The notes: generated by a model not told the origin, from the letters alone. A DNA stretch of 64,000 bases from Chamaecrista fasciculata (GCA_003254925.1 QANZ01020146.1:1-64000); one strand, 5' to 3'. Positions 12,917 to 24,618 are shown, counted from the first letter of the stretch. Numbers and translations are program-made.

Positions 12917-13140
12917 GGCTCCGTTTGGTAAGGTTGGAGGTATGTAAAGGAAAGGGTTTTACAAGGGAAAAATTGTGAGGGAAAGGAAAAGTAGTTGAGG
13001 GAATGTAAAGTAGGTAAAAATTGAAAGTGTTTGGTATAAAATGGTAGGGGAGAGAAAGTAAAATAGATATAGAAAAAANAATCTTAGACTTTGTGCCCTT
13101 TTACAATGTAAAAGTGTTTGGTGGTGTACCAAACGGAGCC
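12917..13140. mobile_element. MITE, 224 bp
   Basis: The termini GGCTCCGTTTGGTA and TACCAAACGGAGCC are perfect 14-bp inverted repeats. The flanking trinucleotide 'tat' is present on both sides. The ends resemble those of Harbinger-like MITEs, but 'tat' is not the canonical TAA/TTA target, so the superfamily is tentative. It contains the single N at 13079. Confidence 0.7.
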
Positions 13141-13610
13141 TATATTATCTATACGGTGCTGATCGATGACATGCATCGCTAAATATTCAGTTGTTCTAAT
13201 ATATATTGTGTGGGTAACGATATATAGATCTAATTAATAGAAAATATTAATGTTCTTTTTGGCCAAAAACTAGAGAAGGTTAATGTTAAACGCGGATGAT
13301 GGTTGTAACTTTAATATTATATTGATTAGAGGGAGTGGATGATCAGGAATCAATAAATTATTGATTAGAGTAATAGATACTTTAATTCTTATAAGTGTTT
13401 ACTGGGATTATAGAAATACTCTTGTTGAGAAATTTTTATTTTTATTATAAGATCTTTATGATCGAGTTGGAAAAAAATATTAATTTTTATTTCTCCACTT
13501 AACCATGGTATCTTTGTGAATGAAAAATATTTTATGGTTAGTTATTTAGTCTCGAAGGACTTATGGTGAAAGAATTAATCATTCTTTTCGACAAATTCAT
13601 ACCCAAGTTT
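13141..13610. other. intergenic, nothing recognised
   Basis: AT-rich, with no gene or terminal repeat seen. Confidence 0.4.
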
Positions 13611-14011
13611 AGGCCAAAAGAAATTGCTAAAGTATAAATTTAGTCTCATATCTTTTGCTCAGTTTTTAATTTGGTCCTATATTTGTTTTGTTGAATTTTT
13701 TCCCCATATCTTTAGGTCGGGTCCCAATTTGGTCCCATATATTTTGGTCCATTGTAGGATTGGTCTTATATATTTTTGTCAGGTGCAGAAGAGGTCTCAT
13801 ATCTTTGTAAAAGGATAAATTAACGATTGATTTTTTTTGTAAAAATATGAGACTAATTCTGCAATCTAACCAAAATATGTGGGATGACAAAAAATGATAT
13901 AGGACCAAATTGAGACCTTTTGCAAAGACATGGGACCAAAAATACAATTAAAAAAGATATAGGACCAAATTGGGAACTTAGCAAAAGATATGAGATCCAA
14001 TTTGCACTTTG
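13611..14011. mobile_element. MULE-like fold-back element, family A
   Basis: The left arm reads GGCCAAAAG, then units with 'ctcatatcttttg' and 'tttggtcctat'. The right arm ends 'atttgcactttgacc'. It is the relative of the element that hosts the retroelement nest at 28650-42547. The overlapping open frames on the two strands here are arm artefacts. Confidence 0.6.
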
Positions 14012-14768
14012 ACCAAAAAAAATTAATTCTTATCTAAATTAAATCATTGGAAAGATAGATGAGATAAACATTATGGTCATATAAAAAAGATGAATGAATG
14101 AGGAGGGGTTGGTGGCGTTGGAATCTAATTCCCTATCTCTGTTTTGACAGGATAACTTTTTTGCTCATTTTGATGGGGGAAAAAAGCTTAGCACTTAATT
14201 TTGCGAAATTTTAGTTGTAAAGGCACCACAATTGCAGCCTTAACTCTGCATTCACTTGTCCTCTTTCTGTCTGTGCTGTGGGTGTGTCTCACACTCTCAC
14301 TTATATCATTATTATATAAAGACATACATTAATTATATTATCATATATATATATATATTATTAGAGGTATAGCTAGCAAGGTAGGGTTAGAGATTAATAG
14401 AGAGAGAAAGTAGTACAAATTAAAGGTAGGCATGCATATATGCATGCATGCACGTGCATGAGATATACAGATCAGAAAAGAAAAGAAAAGAAAAGAAGTG
14501 ATATATGAGTATAGTGTGGGTCTGTGGGACCAACCTTGCTTGCATTAAAGCATCCAAGTCATGAGGGGGTCAAAATTAAAAGCATTCGTCTTTCCCCACA
14601 CTCACACTGCATATACTGCAAAAACGATAACATGTGCCTAACTTTGTGCCCTCTCTGCCCTCCAATCATTTCTTAATTATATCCAATTTCTATTCTTACC
14701 ACTTCTTACCACATGTCCAACGCCTCATTGAATTCTTGTACATCAATAAGCTATAGATTGTATATACG
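14012..14768. other. intergenic with microsatellites
   Basis: Holds (AT)n at about 14344-14357, alternating gcat runs near 14430-14455 and an (AAAAG)n tract near 14474-14497. No gene supported. Confidence 0.5.
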
Positions 14769-15330
14769 GTCAAATTAGTTTTATATTTTTGTCTCAAAGT
14801 TTATTTTGATAATTTAATCTTTTATCTTTTATAGTGATTTACTTTGATCTCGAATTACTAAATATTTTCATATATTTTACGTTTCAAATTCTAATGTAAT
14901 GAGTTCAGAGTTATGAGTTACTCTTGACAAGTTCTTTTTTTTTTCAATTCAGACCATTAACAAATAAATTCAAATCGAGCCCAAAAATAGGTTTAAGACC
15001 AAAAGATAAAAAATTATGAAAAATTAGTCTCAAATATTCCACATTTGAGCCCGATTTGACTTCATTTTTCATGGTCCTAATTGAGCAAAAAAAGGACTTA
15101 TCAAGAATAATTCGTAACTTTGAACTTGTCGCATTCGAATTTGAAACAAGATAGATAAGACCAACTTCGTTTGTTTAACTATGAAATGAGTTACCAACTT
15201 TTTTTACTCGATTTGACCTTATTGCTGGTATAACTCCAATTGGATAGATATGTATTCAACAAAAGCAACATGTAACTTTGAACTGATTGTATTCAAATTT
15301 AAAATACAAGATATATGATCATATTCAACA
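14769..15330. mobile_element. fold-back element, family B, diverged
   Basis: Resembles the 10873-12119 element in reading order. It has 'atttactttgatctcgaa' on the left, the central 'attatgaaaaattagtctc' segment, and on the right 'ttcaaatttaaaatac' with 'atatgatcatattcaa'. The arms are eroded and the ends approximate. Confidence 0.5.
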
Positions 15331-15852
15331 ATTTGAAATCAGAGCGAATCACTACATAAATATATTGGATAACCCCAATTTGAATATTCTAAAAAGATAA
15401 AAATGATAAAGCATCCACCTGAAATTTAATTTACCATATAATGAAAATGACCCAATAGTCACTAGTTTTTTTTTTTCTTTCAATTGATTGATGTTGTTGT
15501 CCGGTACAGCCCAGATTGTTACCTACGTGAGGTTCGGTTCGTTTTTTGTGAATTCTCAAAAAGCACACACAACAAAAAGAAAAGTATGGACTAGCTAGAT
15601 GCCTAGATCCATCTATATGTATATTCATCACAGAATCTCTTATGGATGAATGAATAGATATGGGCTTTGGCCCAGTGAGCCCACTTCAAGTGTAGAGGGT
15701 AGACGATTAGGAAGTAAGCAATTGATAAATTAATTAGTCATACATATTACATGGCGCCAAAGTTATAGTTGAAATGTCCAACCTGAAAACCAAGTGTTAC
15801 GGAGTTTGAATAGGAAAACTGTGCTATGCGTGAAAGTAGCTTAATTATGCCT

Positions 15853-15860
15853 TATAAATA
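15853..15860 (+). promoter_or_regulatory. probable TATA box of HSC70
   Basis: TATAAATA lies 153 bp upstream of the HSC70 start codon, which would place transcription start near 15885 and give a leader of about 125 nt. I looked for paired GAA/TTC heat-shock elements in 15400-15853 and saw no convincing array, which fits a constitutive (cognate) gene better than a strictly heat-induced one. Confidence 0.55.
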
Positions 15861-16012
15861 CCCAACGTTTTAGTTCATTCCTCTTTTATATTCTTACACT
15901 TGATCTTCTCTTCAACTCTCAAAAGTACCTACACACATATATATATAAAGATTATATATTTCTGTGCTTATTTATTAATTAATCTTTAATTTGTTTTTGT
16001 TGAGAATACATA

Positions 16013-19000
16013 ATGTCTGGGAAAGGTGAAGGTCCGGCCATTGGAATTGATCTCGGAACCACATATTCATGTGTCGGAGTTTGGCAACATGATCGTGTTG
16101 AGATCATTGCTAATGATCAAGGCAACAGAACGACGCCGTCTTATGTTGCTTTCACCGATACTGAGCGATTGATCGGTGATGCTGCCAAGAATCAAGTTGC
16201 CATGAATCCAATCAACACTGTTTTTGGTGGGTTTTCTTAAACTTCTTTATAATTATATCTCCTTGTGATCTAATCAATCATGATTTCAGATGTTTTTACT
16301 CTCTTAATTAATTTGTTCTCTTATTCCTAAGTTGACCTATGAAAGGAATTGCTAACAAAAGTACCAAACAATTTAATATGTCCCTTTTGAGTTTTGATAA
16401 AGATGACTGTTGGAAATGTTGTGTGAAAACTCAAGAGTATTATTATTATTATTTTTTTTTTTTTTGACTAAAGTGCACTTTTGGTCTCATAACTTTGGCA
16501 AAAATCTCAATTTGGTCCTATAACTTTTTTGTTGCAATTTTGGTCCCATAACTTTGGCAAAGGTCTCATTTTGGTTCGTTAACTTTTTTTGTTGCAATTT
16601 TGGTCTCATAACTTCTGAAAACGTCGCACCATTGGTCCCAAGCTGATTTTCATTTATTTTTTGTCATTAAAGATGATTTGACATACTCAGTTAAATGATG
16701 ACGTGACAAATATGGGTAAAGTGGATTTAAATGGATGAAAATCAGCTTGGGACCAACGATGAAACGTTTTCAAAAGTTATAGAACCAAAATTGCAACAAA
16801 AAAAAATTATGGGTCGAAAAGTGCACTTTAGCCTTATTTTTTTTTGGCTAAAGTGCACTTTTGGTCCCATAACTTTGGCAAAGGTTTCAATTTGGTCCCA
16901 TAACTTTTTTTGTTGCAATTTTGGTCCCATAATTTTGGCAAAGGTCTCAATTTGGTCCCATAACTTTTTTTGTTGCAATTTTGGTCCCATAACTTTTGAA
17001 AACGTCTCACCGTTGGTCCCAACACCAATTTCCATTCATTATCTGTCGCTAAAGATGATCTGACATATTGAGTTGGATGATGATGTGGCAAATATGAGTG
17101 AAGTTATGGGACAGATGGAAATCGGCTTGGGACCAACGATGAGACGTTTTTAGAAGTTATGGGACTAAAATTGCAACTAAAAAAGTTATGGGACCAAATT
17201 GAGACCTTTGCCAAAGTTATGGGACCAAAATTGCAACAATAAAGAAAGTACTCATTGAGAACAATACATAACTCTGAACTCATCGTATTCTAACTAATTA
17301 AAACGAGAAAAACATGACAATATACTCAATAGTTCCATACCAAAATGAAATATTACGCCAAAACTAAGGATAAATTTAAACATTTTGAAACATAAATGAC
17401 CAAACTGAACATCAGGATATATATTTAGGACTAAAATAAACCTTTAACCTTATATAAGAGTTAGCTTGAGTAAAATAAAAAACTTTAAAATTCAGAAATT
17501 AAATTAAAATTTTAAAATAAATTTAAAAATTTAGAGATAGAATTTCACTTTCTAGAATTAGATCTATATATTGTTACAATCATTTAGTACTAGTAAAATA
17601 AAAGACTTATATATCACACACTTCATAAATGTGATTGCTGATCTATGTCTGTGTATACAAATTAAGGGCTAGTCTAACATATATCCATAATGAAAATTGT
17701 GTGTTTGATGATCAGATGCGAAGCGTTTGATCGGAAGGAGATTCAGCGAAGCCTCTGTCCAAGACGACATAAAGCACTGGCCATTCAAGATAATCTCCGG
17801 CGCCGGCGACAAACCCACCATCATCGTCAACTACAAAAGCGAAGAAAAACAATTCGCCCCCGAAGAAATCTCCTCCATGGTCCTCATCAAGATGCGCGAG
17901 ATCGCCGAAGCCTTCCTCGGCTCCACCGTCAAAAACGCCGTCGTCACCGTCCCTGCTTACTTCAACGACTCGCAACGCCAAGCCACCAAAGACGCCGGCG
18001 TCATCGCCGGCCTCAACGTCATGCGCATCATCAACGAGCCCACCGCCGCCGCCATCGCCTACGGCCTCGACAAAAAAGCCACCAATGTCGGCGAAAAAAA
18101 CGTCCTCATCTTCGACCTCGGCGGCGGAACATTCGATGTTTCGCTTCTTACTATAGAAGAAGGCATTTTTGAAGTCAAAGCCACCGCCGGCGACACCCAT
18201 CTCGGCGGCGAGGATTTTGATAATCGCATGGTGAATCATTTTGTTCAGGAGTTCAAGAGAAAAAACAAAAAGGACATTACTGGAAATCCTAGAGCACTTC
18301 GAAGATTAAGAACATCGTGTGAAAGAGCAAAACGTACTTTGTCTTCTACTGCTCAGACCACAATTGAAATTGATTCTTTGTTTGAAGGAATTGATTTTTA
18401 CTCGACCATCACGAGAGCGAGATTTGAAGAATTGAACATGGATTTGTTTCGTAAATGTATGGACCCTGTTGAGAAATGTTTAAGGGATGCTAAAATGGAC
18501 AAATCTACAATCCATGAGGTTGTTCTTGTGGGTGGATCTACGAGAATCCCAAAAGTTCAACAACTTCTTCAGGATTTTCTTAATGGGAAAGAATTATGCA
18601 AGAGTATAAATCCCGATGAAGCTGTGGCTTATGGAGCTGCAGTTCAAGCTGCGATTTTGAGTGGTGAGGGAAATGAAAAAGTTCAAGACTTGCTTCTTTT
18701 GGATGTTACACCTCTCTCACTTGGTCTTGAAACTGCTGGAGGAGTCATGACTGTGTTAATTCCGAGAAACACGACAATCCCGACTAAAAAAGAACAAGTT
18801 TTTTCGACATATTCGGATAACCAACCTGGGGTTTTGATTCAGGTGTACGAGGGAGAAAGAACAAGGACAAGAGATAACAATTTGTTAGGAAAATTCGAAC
18901 TTTCTGGAATCCCACCAGCACCAAGAGGTGTCCCTCAAATCACAGTGTGCTTCGACATAGACGCAAATGGGATTTTAAATGTGTCAGCTGAGGACAAAAC

Positions 19001-19448
19001 GACAGGACAAAAGAACAAGATTACAATAACAAACGACAAAGGGAGGTTGTCAAAGGAGGAGATAGAAAAAATGGTACAAGAAGCAGAGAAGTACAAAACA
19101 GAGGATGAGGATCATAAGAAGAAAGTGGAGGCTAAGAATGCGTTGGAGAATTACGCGTATAATATGAGGAATACAGTGAGGGATGAGAAAATAGGGTCCA
19201 ATTTGAATCCTGCGGATAAGAAGAAAATAGAGGATGCTGTGGAAGAAGCAATTCAGTGGTTAGATAATAATCAGCTTGCAGAATCAGATGAATTTGAAGA
19301 TAAGATGAAAGAGCTTGAAGGATTGTGTAATCCTATAATAGCAAAGATGTATCAAGGAGCTGCTGGTGGAGATGTAGGAGGAGGAAATGCCAATGATGCT
19401 GCTGGTGGTGCTAGTGGTGCAGGACCTAAGATTGAGGAAGTTGATTAA
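16013..19448 (+). CDS. cytosolic heat shock cognate 70 kDa protein (HSC70/HSP70)
   Basis: ATP-dependent chaperone of the cytosol and nucleus: it binds exposed hydrophobic stretches of client proteins and works with J-domain and TPR co-chaperones. Two exons: 16013-16226 and 17716-19448. The intron has GT at 16227-16228 and AG at 17714-17715 and splits the codon of Asp72 after its first base, the place where plant HSC70 genes usually carry their intron. The joined reading gives 648 residues, normal for the family. All three HSP70 signatures are present: IDLGTTYS (residues 12-19), [14 protein letters not shown] (203-216) and [13 protein letters not shown] near 340. The substrate-binding domain and a Gly/Ala/Asp-rich tail follow, ending EEVD, which marks the cytosolic class and docks TPR co-chaperones. 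No breaks are visible. Third positions are strikingly C-rich in about residues 80-238 and AT-rich afterwards. The intron is enlarged by fold-back elements. Confidence 0.96.
16466..16833. mobile_element. MULE-like fold-back element, family A, in the HSC70 intron
   Basis: Begins GACTAAAGTGCACTTTTGG and ends with the complement, AAAGTGCACTTTAGCC. The arms hold repeated 'ggtcccataacttt' and 'ttgttgcaattttgg' units and meet around 16680. The flanking 9-mers are both T-rich (ttttttttt and ttatttttt, 8 of 9 alike). It lies in the sense strand of the HSC70 intron, so the pre-mRNA can fold here. Confidence 0.7.
16846..17239. mobile_element. second family-A fold-back element in the HSC70 intron
   Basis: Starts GGCTAAAGTGCACTTTTGG only 12 bp after the previous copy ends. 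The right arm runs to about 17239 (ccaaaattgcaacaa) but lacks the terminal gtgcactttagcc, so this copy is truncated. The open frames on both strands (16731-17091) are arm artefacts made of repeating peptide units. Confidence 0.7.
17240..17456. repeat. right arm of a family-B fold-back element
   Basis: Sequence from 'aaagtactcattgagaac' to 'ggactaaaataaaccttta' matches the right half of the element at 45626-46156. Its left arm is not found, so it appears to be a remnant abutting the truncated family-A copy. Confidence 0.55.
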
Positions 19449-20029
19449 GGTTTTAATCAATTAAGAGTGCAACCAATAAAGTCTAGCACAATTGATACAT
19501 TAGTGGGTTCGTTAAGCATGATTTCCCGAGTTTCAAGTAGGCCGTTTATATTGAAAAGATTTTGTTGGTAGAGATAAAATTTACTCCGATGATCTCTACA
19601 TCTCAAGAAAGATCGTCTGCTTCTTATTAAAAAAATTAATTAAGAGTGATTAATTGGCTAGACTATCGTTAATTTGGTTAGGTCTAGTAATAATAGTACT
19701 AGATGTAGTTGTGTGCTCGTCTCTAGTTAGTTTTTGGTAATAAATTTTGTTGTTAGACATTAGTTAGTTTTGTCTTTCTTTGTCTCTAATAACTTTTTTT
19801 TCTCCCATTTGAATAAATAGTATCTTGGTTGTCTTAATTAATTAATAAGTTATATAAGCCAGTGATTTGGTTACCTTATTTTTACATTACATGTCAACTT
19901 TAATAACACTAAATTTTTAACCTTCTTTTAATGGTGTTACACTAAATTTTTAACCTGATGATATGCGTAGCAATGTTAAATAATTAATTAAGACATTTTC
20001 TTAAAAATAAAAAGTGTAAATAGAGCTTG
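19449..20029 (+). other. HSC70 3' untranslated region and flank
   Basis: Polyadenylation-type AATAAA words occur at 19475-19480 and 19812-19817. The first is only 27 bp after the stop codon; the second would give a 3' UTR of roughly 380 nt. Beyond about 19880 it is intergenic. Confidence 0.5.
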
Positions 20030-20425
20030 TATTGGTGTTTGGGAGCAATTGCATTTCAATCCAAGCTCAACCAAGTGATTGAGATGAGATGATGTATTGG
20101 TGTTTGGGTGATTTTAGAGAAAATGACGTTAAATAGAGTGTGAAATTATATAAAAGTGTATGTAATGATTATGGTTGGTTGAAATAGTTTTATGATTTTT
20201 TTTAATTTGTATAGGGGTATAAATGGTAAGAAATAATGAAACGAGATGGAGATAATGAGATGAGATGATATGTGTTTGGTTGTGGTTTGAATGGAATAAT
20301 ATTGAGATGAGATGATATTGGAAAGTGTGAGGATAAGATATTTTTTGATGAAGGATTTAGGGTCAATCTCATTGGATGAGATGATAGACCAAAATGAAAA
20401 TAATATTAAAATCATTTTAAGATTA
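20030..20425. mobile_element. Harbinger-like MITE relative, diverged
   Basis: Reads 'attggtgtttgggagcaat' at one end and 'attggatgagatgatagacc' at the other, with a GAGATGAGATGAT-rich body. It is the reverse-orientation relative of the segment at 43930-44310. The ends are approximate. Confidence 0.45.
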
Positions 20426-20604
20426 CAATTTGGTCCATAAATTTGTACCGGTCCAATTAATCAATCCTTAACATGTGTAAATGATAACTCGGGGCCTGTA
20501 GAAAATCCCGGTAATCAATAATCGAGTCTATTTATGAAATTCAATGACAAAAAAATAACAAACAATAGTTTGAGGACCAGAATGCAAATAACAAAATAAC
20601 ACTA

Positions 20605-20860
20605 AAATGTTTGGTCAAAGGTTCATTTTGGTCCTAAATGTATGCCCTAATATTCATTTTGGTCCATTATGTTTCAAAAAGTTCAAATTGGTGCTAAATG
20701 TTTGCCAAATTATTCATTTTGGTCTCAAGTATTGAATATTTTGAGAAACTAATTGCATAGTTTGAGAAAAAAACTAAACAAAAAATAATTTTAAGAGCTA
20801 AGGAAACCGAGCTCATAGTTTGAGGACTAAAATACCTATAAAAGTGAAGATAGTTCATTT
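20605..20860. repeat. family-B fold-back fragment
   Basis: The left-arm units (ttcattttggtcctaaatg, ttcattttggtccattatg) are the same as at 45626, followed by reverse-type units near 20815-20845. The full element is not present. Confidence 0.5.
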
Positions 20861-21023
20861 TTTTTAAAAAAACTGCATTAAAGAGAATGGAAGAAGATTG
20901 TAACTTAAAAAATATTTTAGGGGTTCAATTGTATATTTTACTCAAAACAAATAAAGGAATATTGCAACTAAAAAAATAATAATATTGCAAATTTTTTGTT
21001 TAATTAAATTAATATAAATTATA

Positions 21024-21179
21024 NNNNNNNNNNNNNNNNNNNNNNNNNNNNNNNNNNNNNNNNNNNNNNNNNNNNNNNNNNNNNNNNNNNNNNNNNNNNN
21101 NNNNNNNNNNNNNNNNNNNNNNNNNNNNNNNNNNNNNNNNNNNNNNNNNNNNNNNNNNNNNNNNNNNNNNNNNNNNNNN
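21024..21179. other. assembly gap (156 N)
   Basis: Undetermined bases in AT-rich intergenic DNA. The reverse-strand open frames across it are meaningless. Confidence 0.99.
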
Positions 21180-21834
21180 TTGTTCCAAAATAGTCATGAA
21201 CCATTATTTAAAATCAAATTTTAAATGTTAATTGAATTTGTTTTAAAAATTTATATAGTTAATTTTTTTAATAAGAGGGATACATTTTTTTAATAATAAA
21301 AATATAATATTAATTAATATGTAAATAAAAAATAAATTATTATTATTGTTTTATTAAATATTAAAGGTGATAAAAGTAAAAAATTAATTATAATAATTTA
21401 GAAAAAAAAATGGTACAAAAAATTAGGTGAAAAGTGGAGGGAGAAATGAGCTCCAAACTTCAGGCCAAAAAAAAAATGAGCTCCAAACCCTATAACTTAA
21501 CATTTTATGTACTGTGTTTCAGTACCTCTCTTTCACACTCAGGGACCAAAATGTATACAAATAAAAGTTGGAGGCCTCAAACGCAATTTCCGTTGAAACT
21601 TAAAAAAGAATGCATAAAGATCCCATGATCCTCTTTCCCCCCATTTTATTTCACTTTTCTTTCAAACATGTCCCTTTTATTGTCTTTTCCAGCCCTTCCC
21701 AACTTATTGCTTTCGATAAAGTCCTAATTTTTTAGAAAAATTACATATTGATGAAGGATTTTAGCAAAACAAGAACGCATCCGGAGAATTTTCCATTGTT
21801 CATTAATCCTCATAACAAAATATGGCAAAATTAA
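21180..21834. other. intergenic, nothing recognised
   Basis: AT-rich; the 64-codon frame at 21434-21628 has no recognisable domain. Confidence 0.4.
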
Positions 21835-22553
21835 GGGTGCGTTTGGTACGCTGTCATATTAGATGTTGTAGTATGTGATACCATAGTATAAGATATCTGA
21901 TATTTATAATATCAATGTTTGGTATAACAATAATAGATGTCAGAGATGTAATATGCATATGTTTGGTACTCTCTTGTGAATAACATTAATCTTCTTTAAA
22001 TTTCCATGTTTAACCTTATTAACATCTTAAAAACATATATTAATATTTTCAAAATAAATATATGATTTAGTCATTAAATTTGAACTGATTTTATATTTTT
22101 CTGATCCCTAAATTTATATTTATTAAAACTTTTTTATCCCTAAATTTATATTAAATTTCTTTTTGTTCCTTAATTTGACCCAATGACTAAATTATTAACA
22201 ATTGAAATAATTCGATAAATGAGTCATATATTTTGATTATTTATTAACAAATTAGTTGACTAGTTATAAATTTAGGAACCAAATATATAGTAAGTTTTAT
22301 TAAAGAAAAACATAAACCAAAAAGGGTAAAATTGGAACTTTGATTGAAAAATGCCCTTGCAAATCCTGTCATCTGAGATAATATAATTTTTGTGTCGACA
22401 TCAGATCACACCCTTTTTACTGTCATCTCATGACAGGGTGTTATCTTGGATATCGACGTATGACGACATCATGGCGTTATCAAACGCCAAACATCTAAGA
22501 TACCATAATATATAAGATGGCGGATATGAGATCATAGCATACCAAACAAACTC
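21835..22553. mobile_element. PIF/Harbinger-like MITE, 719 bp
   Basis: The inverted ends GGGTGCGTTTGGTACGCTGT and the complement of GAGTTTGTTTGGTATGCT are flanked on both sides by the trinucleotide TAA (21832-21834 and 22554-22556), the canonical PIF/Harbinger target. The subterminal 'atataagatgg' and 'gatatcagat'-type words are also partly mirrored. No transposase. Confidence 0.75.
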
Positions 22554-22556
22554 TAA

Positions 22557-23485
22557 CCAAGTCAAAGAAACAAATATAAAATGTAGCAACAGGGAAAATT
22601 GAGTCAATCCTCACTTTTCTCTCTAATGCCCCCTCATCTATCCTGTTTTAGATCCAATTTATTGGAAAAAGTTCTTATCCTTTCATTTAATGCGAAATCA
22701 TGGTTATGATTTCGAAACCAATTTATTAGAATTTCTCTCGATTTCAATTTCAAAATCAAATCTCTATGGATTCGATTCACTCTCGAGATTTCATCCCTTT
22801 ATCTAATCTCCCAGGATTTTCTCTACCTAATTTCTACTTTTGTTGGAAAAATTCTATAAAAAGCTACATACTTTTAGCTAATGAATTTGTAGTCATTGGA
22901 TCTGTCTTTTTCAGCATGATATTTGTGCAATAATTTTATTTGCTAAAGCTATCTTACTTTTTATAATATAACCCGTTGTGTCTGCTTTATTGTGTGTGAG
23001 GAATACCTTTGACAAAAAGCAACATCCCACATTCCCATGCGTTTGGCCATCTATTTTTTGTTGATATTTTGTTTTTTATGGTTATTATTTTACAAAAATG
23101 ACAAAAGTTTAAATGAATAAATTTAATATTATTTTTTATTTGTCCCTAAAATTAAATATTAAAAAACATTATATAAAAAGGTCCGTAAAAAATACGATGT
23201 TCAAAATTATCCCTATTTTGTTATTAGTTACAAAGATATTTAAAAGGTTTAAAATAAGTGCATTTCAATTAAATAACTTTATTGAAAATGATCTCATGGA
23301 ATGAGAATACATTATTTCCACCCCTTGAATCAAAGAAAAAAAAATCTAAATATTCAATAGATGAAATTAGAGAATTCTTAGTATTATTTTTCAACATTGC
23401 ATTTTCACATGGCTATGCTTATTGGTACAATAACAAAAATCACATTGATTCTACCATGTTACGGAGGCTTCTTGTTTCTTAACAT
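22557..23485. other. intergenic, nothing recognised
   Basis: T-rich DNA with three small overlapping open frames (23113-23582) that show no domain. Confidence 0.4.
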
Positions 23486-23808
23486 TACTTTTTCATATGC
23501 TTATGCTTATTGGTTTTCAAATTTAGAAACCGTAGTGGTTGCATACGCTTGTAGTCTCTCTTTTAAAATGGATAGGAAATGATCCATTTGAAGCTTTGGA
23601 AGTGCTAATCCAACTTCAATTCCTCCTTTCTCATCTCTACTCTCACCCATTGCTATCAGTCCTCCTTTCTCCAAATGTCCTAGCTCACTCTTATTTGGCT
23701 TTCCCAACCCAAAATCTGTTTCGTATGCACCAAACTTTGGTGACCCTGCCACAACCACCATATTATTGCTTATTAACCCTGCTCTTTCTTTTTTCCAATC
23801 TTCTATTG
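23486..23808 (-). pseudogene. partial duplicate of the BAHD acyltransferase 3' end
   Basis: Roughly 320 bp match bases 24583-24903, the last 80-odd codons and just beyond the stop of the intact BAHD gene; I count about a dozen differences by eye. It carries the GAYETDFGLGKPN segment and the final MDHFLSILKERLQAYA helix, but no catalytic HXXXD half. The match breaks off near 23808, at the 'ccaatcttcta' word, where LTR-derived sequence takes over. It cannot encode a working enzyme and lies downstream of the intact gene in the same orientation. Confidence 0.8.
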
Positions 23809-24084
23809 TTTAATTATTTGTGAAATCTGATTCTTGATTAGGAACTTGGTTTTATTGTTTAATTATATCTTGATTGTAACCCTAGAGTCTTTACTAGTTT
23901 GGTTATAATTATAGGTATATAGCTTTGACAATGGTACTTGTTATAAAGATTGTGTTTCCTATCTTCTTTATCATTAATTGAATGAAGGTTTTCAGTACTT
24001 GTTATGACTTATCTTGTTTGAGGTATTTTCATGATAATATTGTTAGCCTAAGTCATTGAGTTATTAGTGACTACCTTAGGATGG
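23809..24084. repeat. fragment of the Gypsy-type LTR
   Basis: About 275 bp (from 'atttgtgaaatctgattc' to 'ccttaggatggttttt') are nearly identical to the LTR segments at 35819-36090 and 41630-41900 of the nested element. No LTR end, primer site or target duplication accompanies it, so it is a displaced fragment, not a solo LTR. Confidence 0.75.
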
Positions 24085-24178
24085 TTTTTAGGGTTTAGGG
24101 TTTTAGGGTTTAGAATTTTAGAGTTTAGGGTTTATGGTTTATAGTTTTAAGGTTTAGAGTTTAGGTTTTAGGGTTTTT
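24085..24178 (+). repeat. degenerate telomere-like repeat patch
   Basis: A run of about 94 bp is built on the plant telomere unit TTTAGGG, in forms such as agggtttagggttttaggg and decayed variants (gagtttagggtttatggttt). It sits exactly at the edge of the LTR fragment. The unit is that of Arabidopsis-type telomeres; the position inside a chromosome arm is an inference. Confidence 0.55.
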
Positions 24179-24582
24179 AATACTTTTAAGGACTAAATTG
24201 AAATGTTTGGAAGTGTTTTGGGACACTTTACAATTTTATTTTAAGAATTTGGGACTAAAATGAATGAAGATGATGAAAAATGTAAATCCAGGGACTGATT
24301 TGCTAATTTACTCAATTTTTATGTTCAAAAATGTAAATCCAGTCATCATGCCAAGGTGGAAAAAAAAAATAAAAAATACCCAGTCATGATGCCACGTAAT
24401 CAAGTCAGACAAAAAAGATGACACATAAGCAAAAAAATTGCCACATGTGCATTGAGTCAAAATTGAGGGCATAATTGAAACGTTGGTTGCACATTGAGGG
24501 CATGCCTGAACAAAATGAAACGTTAAGGGCATAACTGAAAATCACTGCAAATGTTAGAGGCATGAAAGAGTGTTTTGCCTTA
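24179..24582. repeat. fold-back remnants between the BAHD copies
   Basis: Words such as 'gggactaaaatgaatg' and 'gggcataattgaaacg' look like single arms of fold-back elements. No complete palindrome is seen, and the reverse-strand frames here lack any domain. Confidence 0.35.
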
Positions 24583-24618
24583 CTTTTTTTCATATGCTTA
24601 TGCTTATTGGTTTTCAAA

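Noticed and set aside
15400-15853. Heat-shock elements upstream of HSC70
   Set aside because: Single GAA or TTC words occur, but I could not find the alternating, 5-bp spaced arrangement.
17690-18239. Arg/His-rich and Asp/Gly-rich open frames on both strands
   Set aside because: These are shadows of the C-rich third positions of HSC70 exon 2.
23113-23482. Small open frames upstream of the BAHD fragment
   Set aside because: AT-rich, overlapping frames with no recognisable motif.
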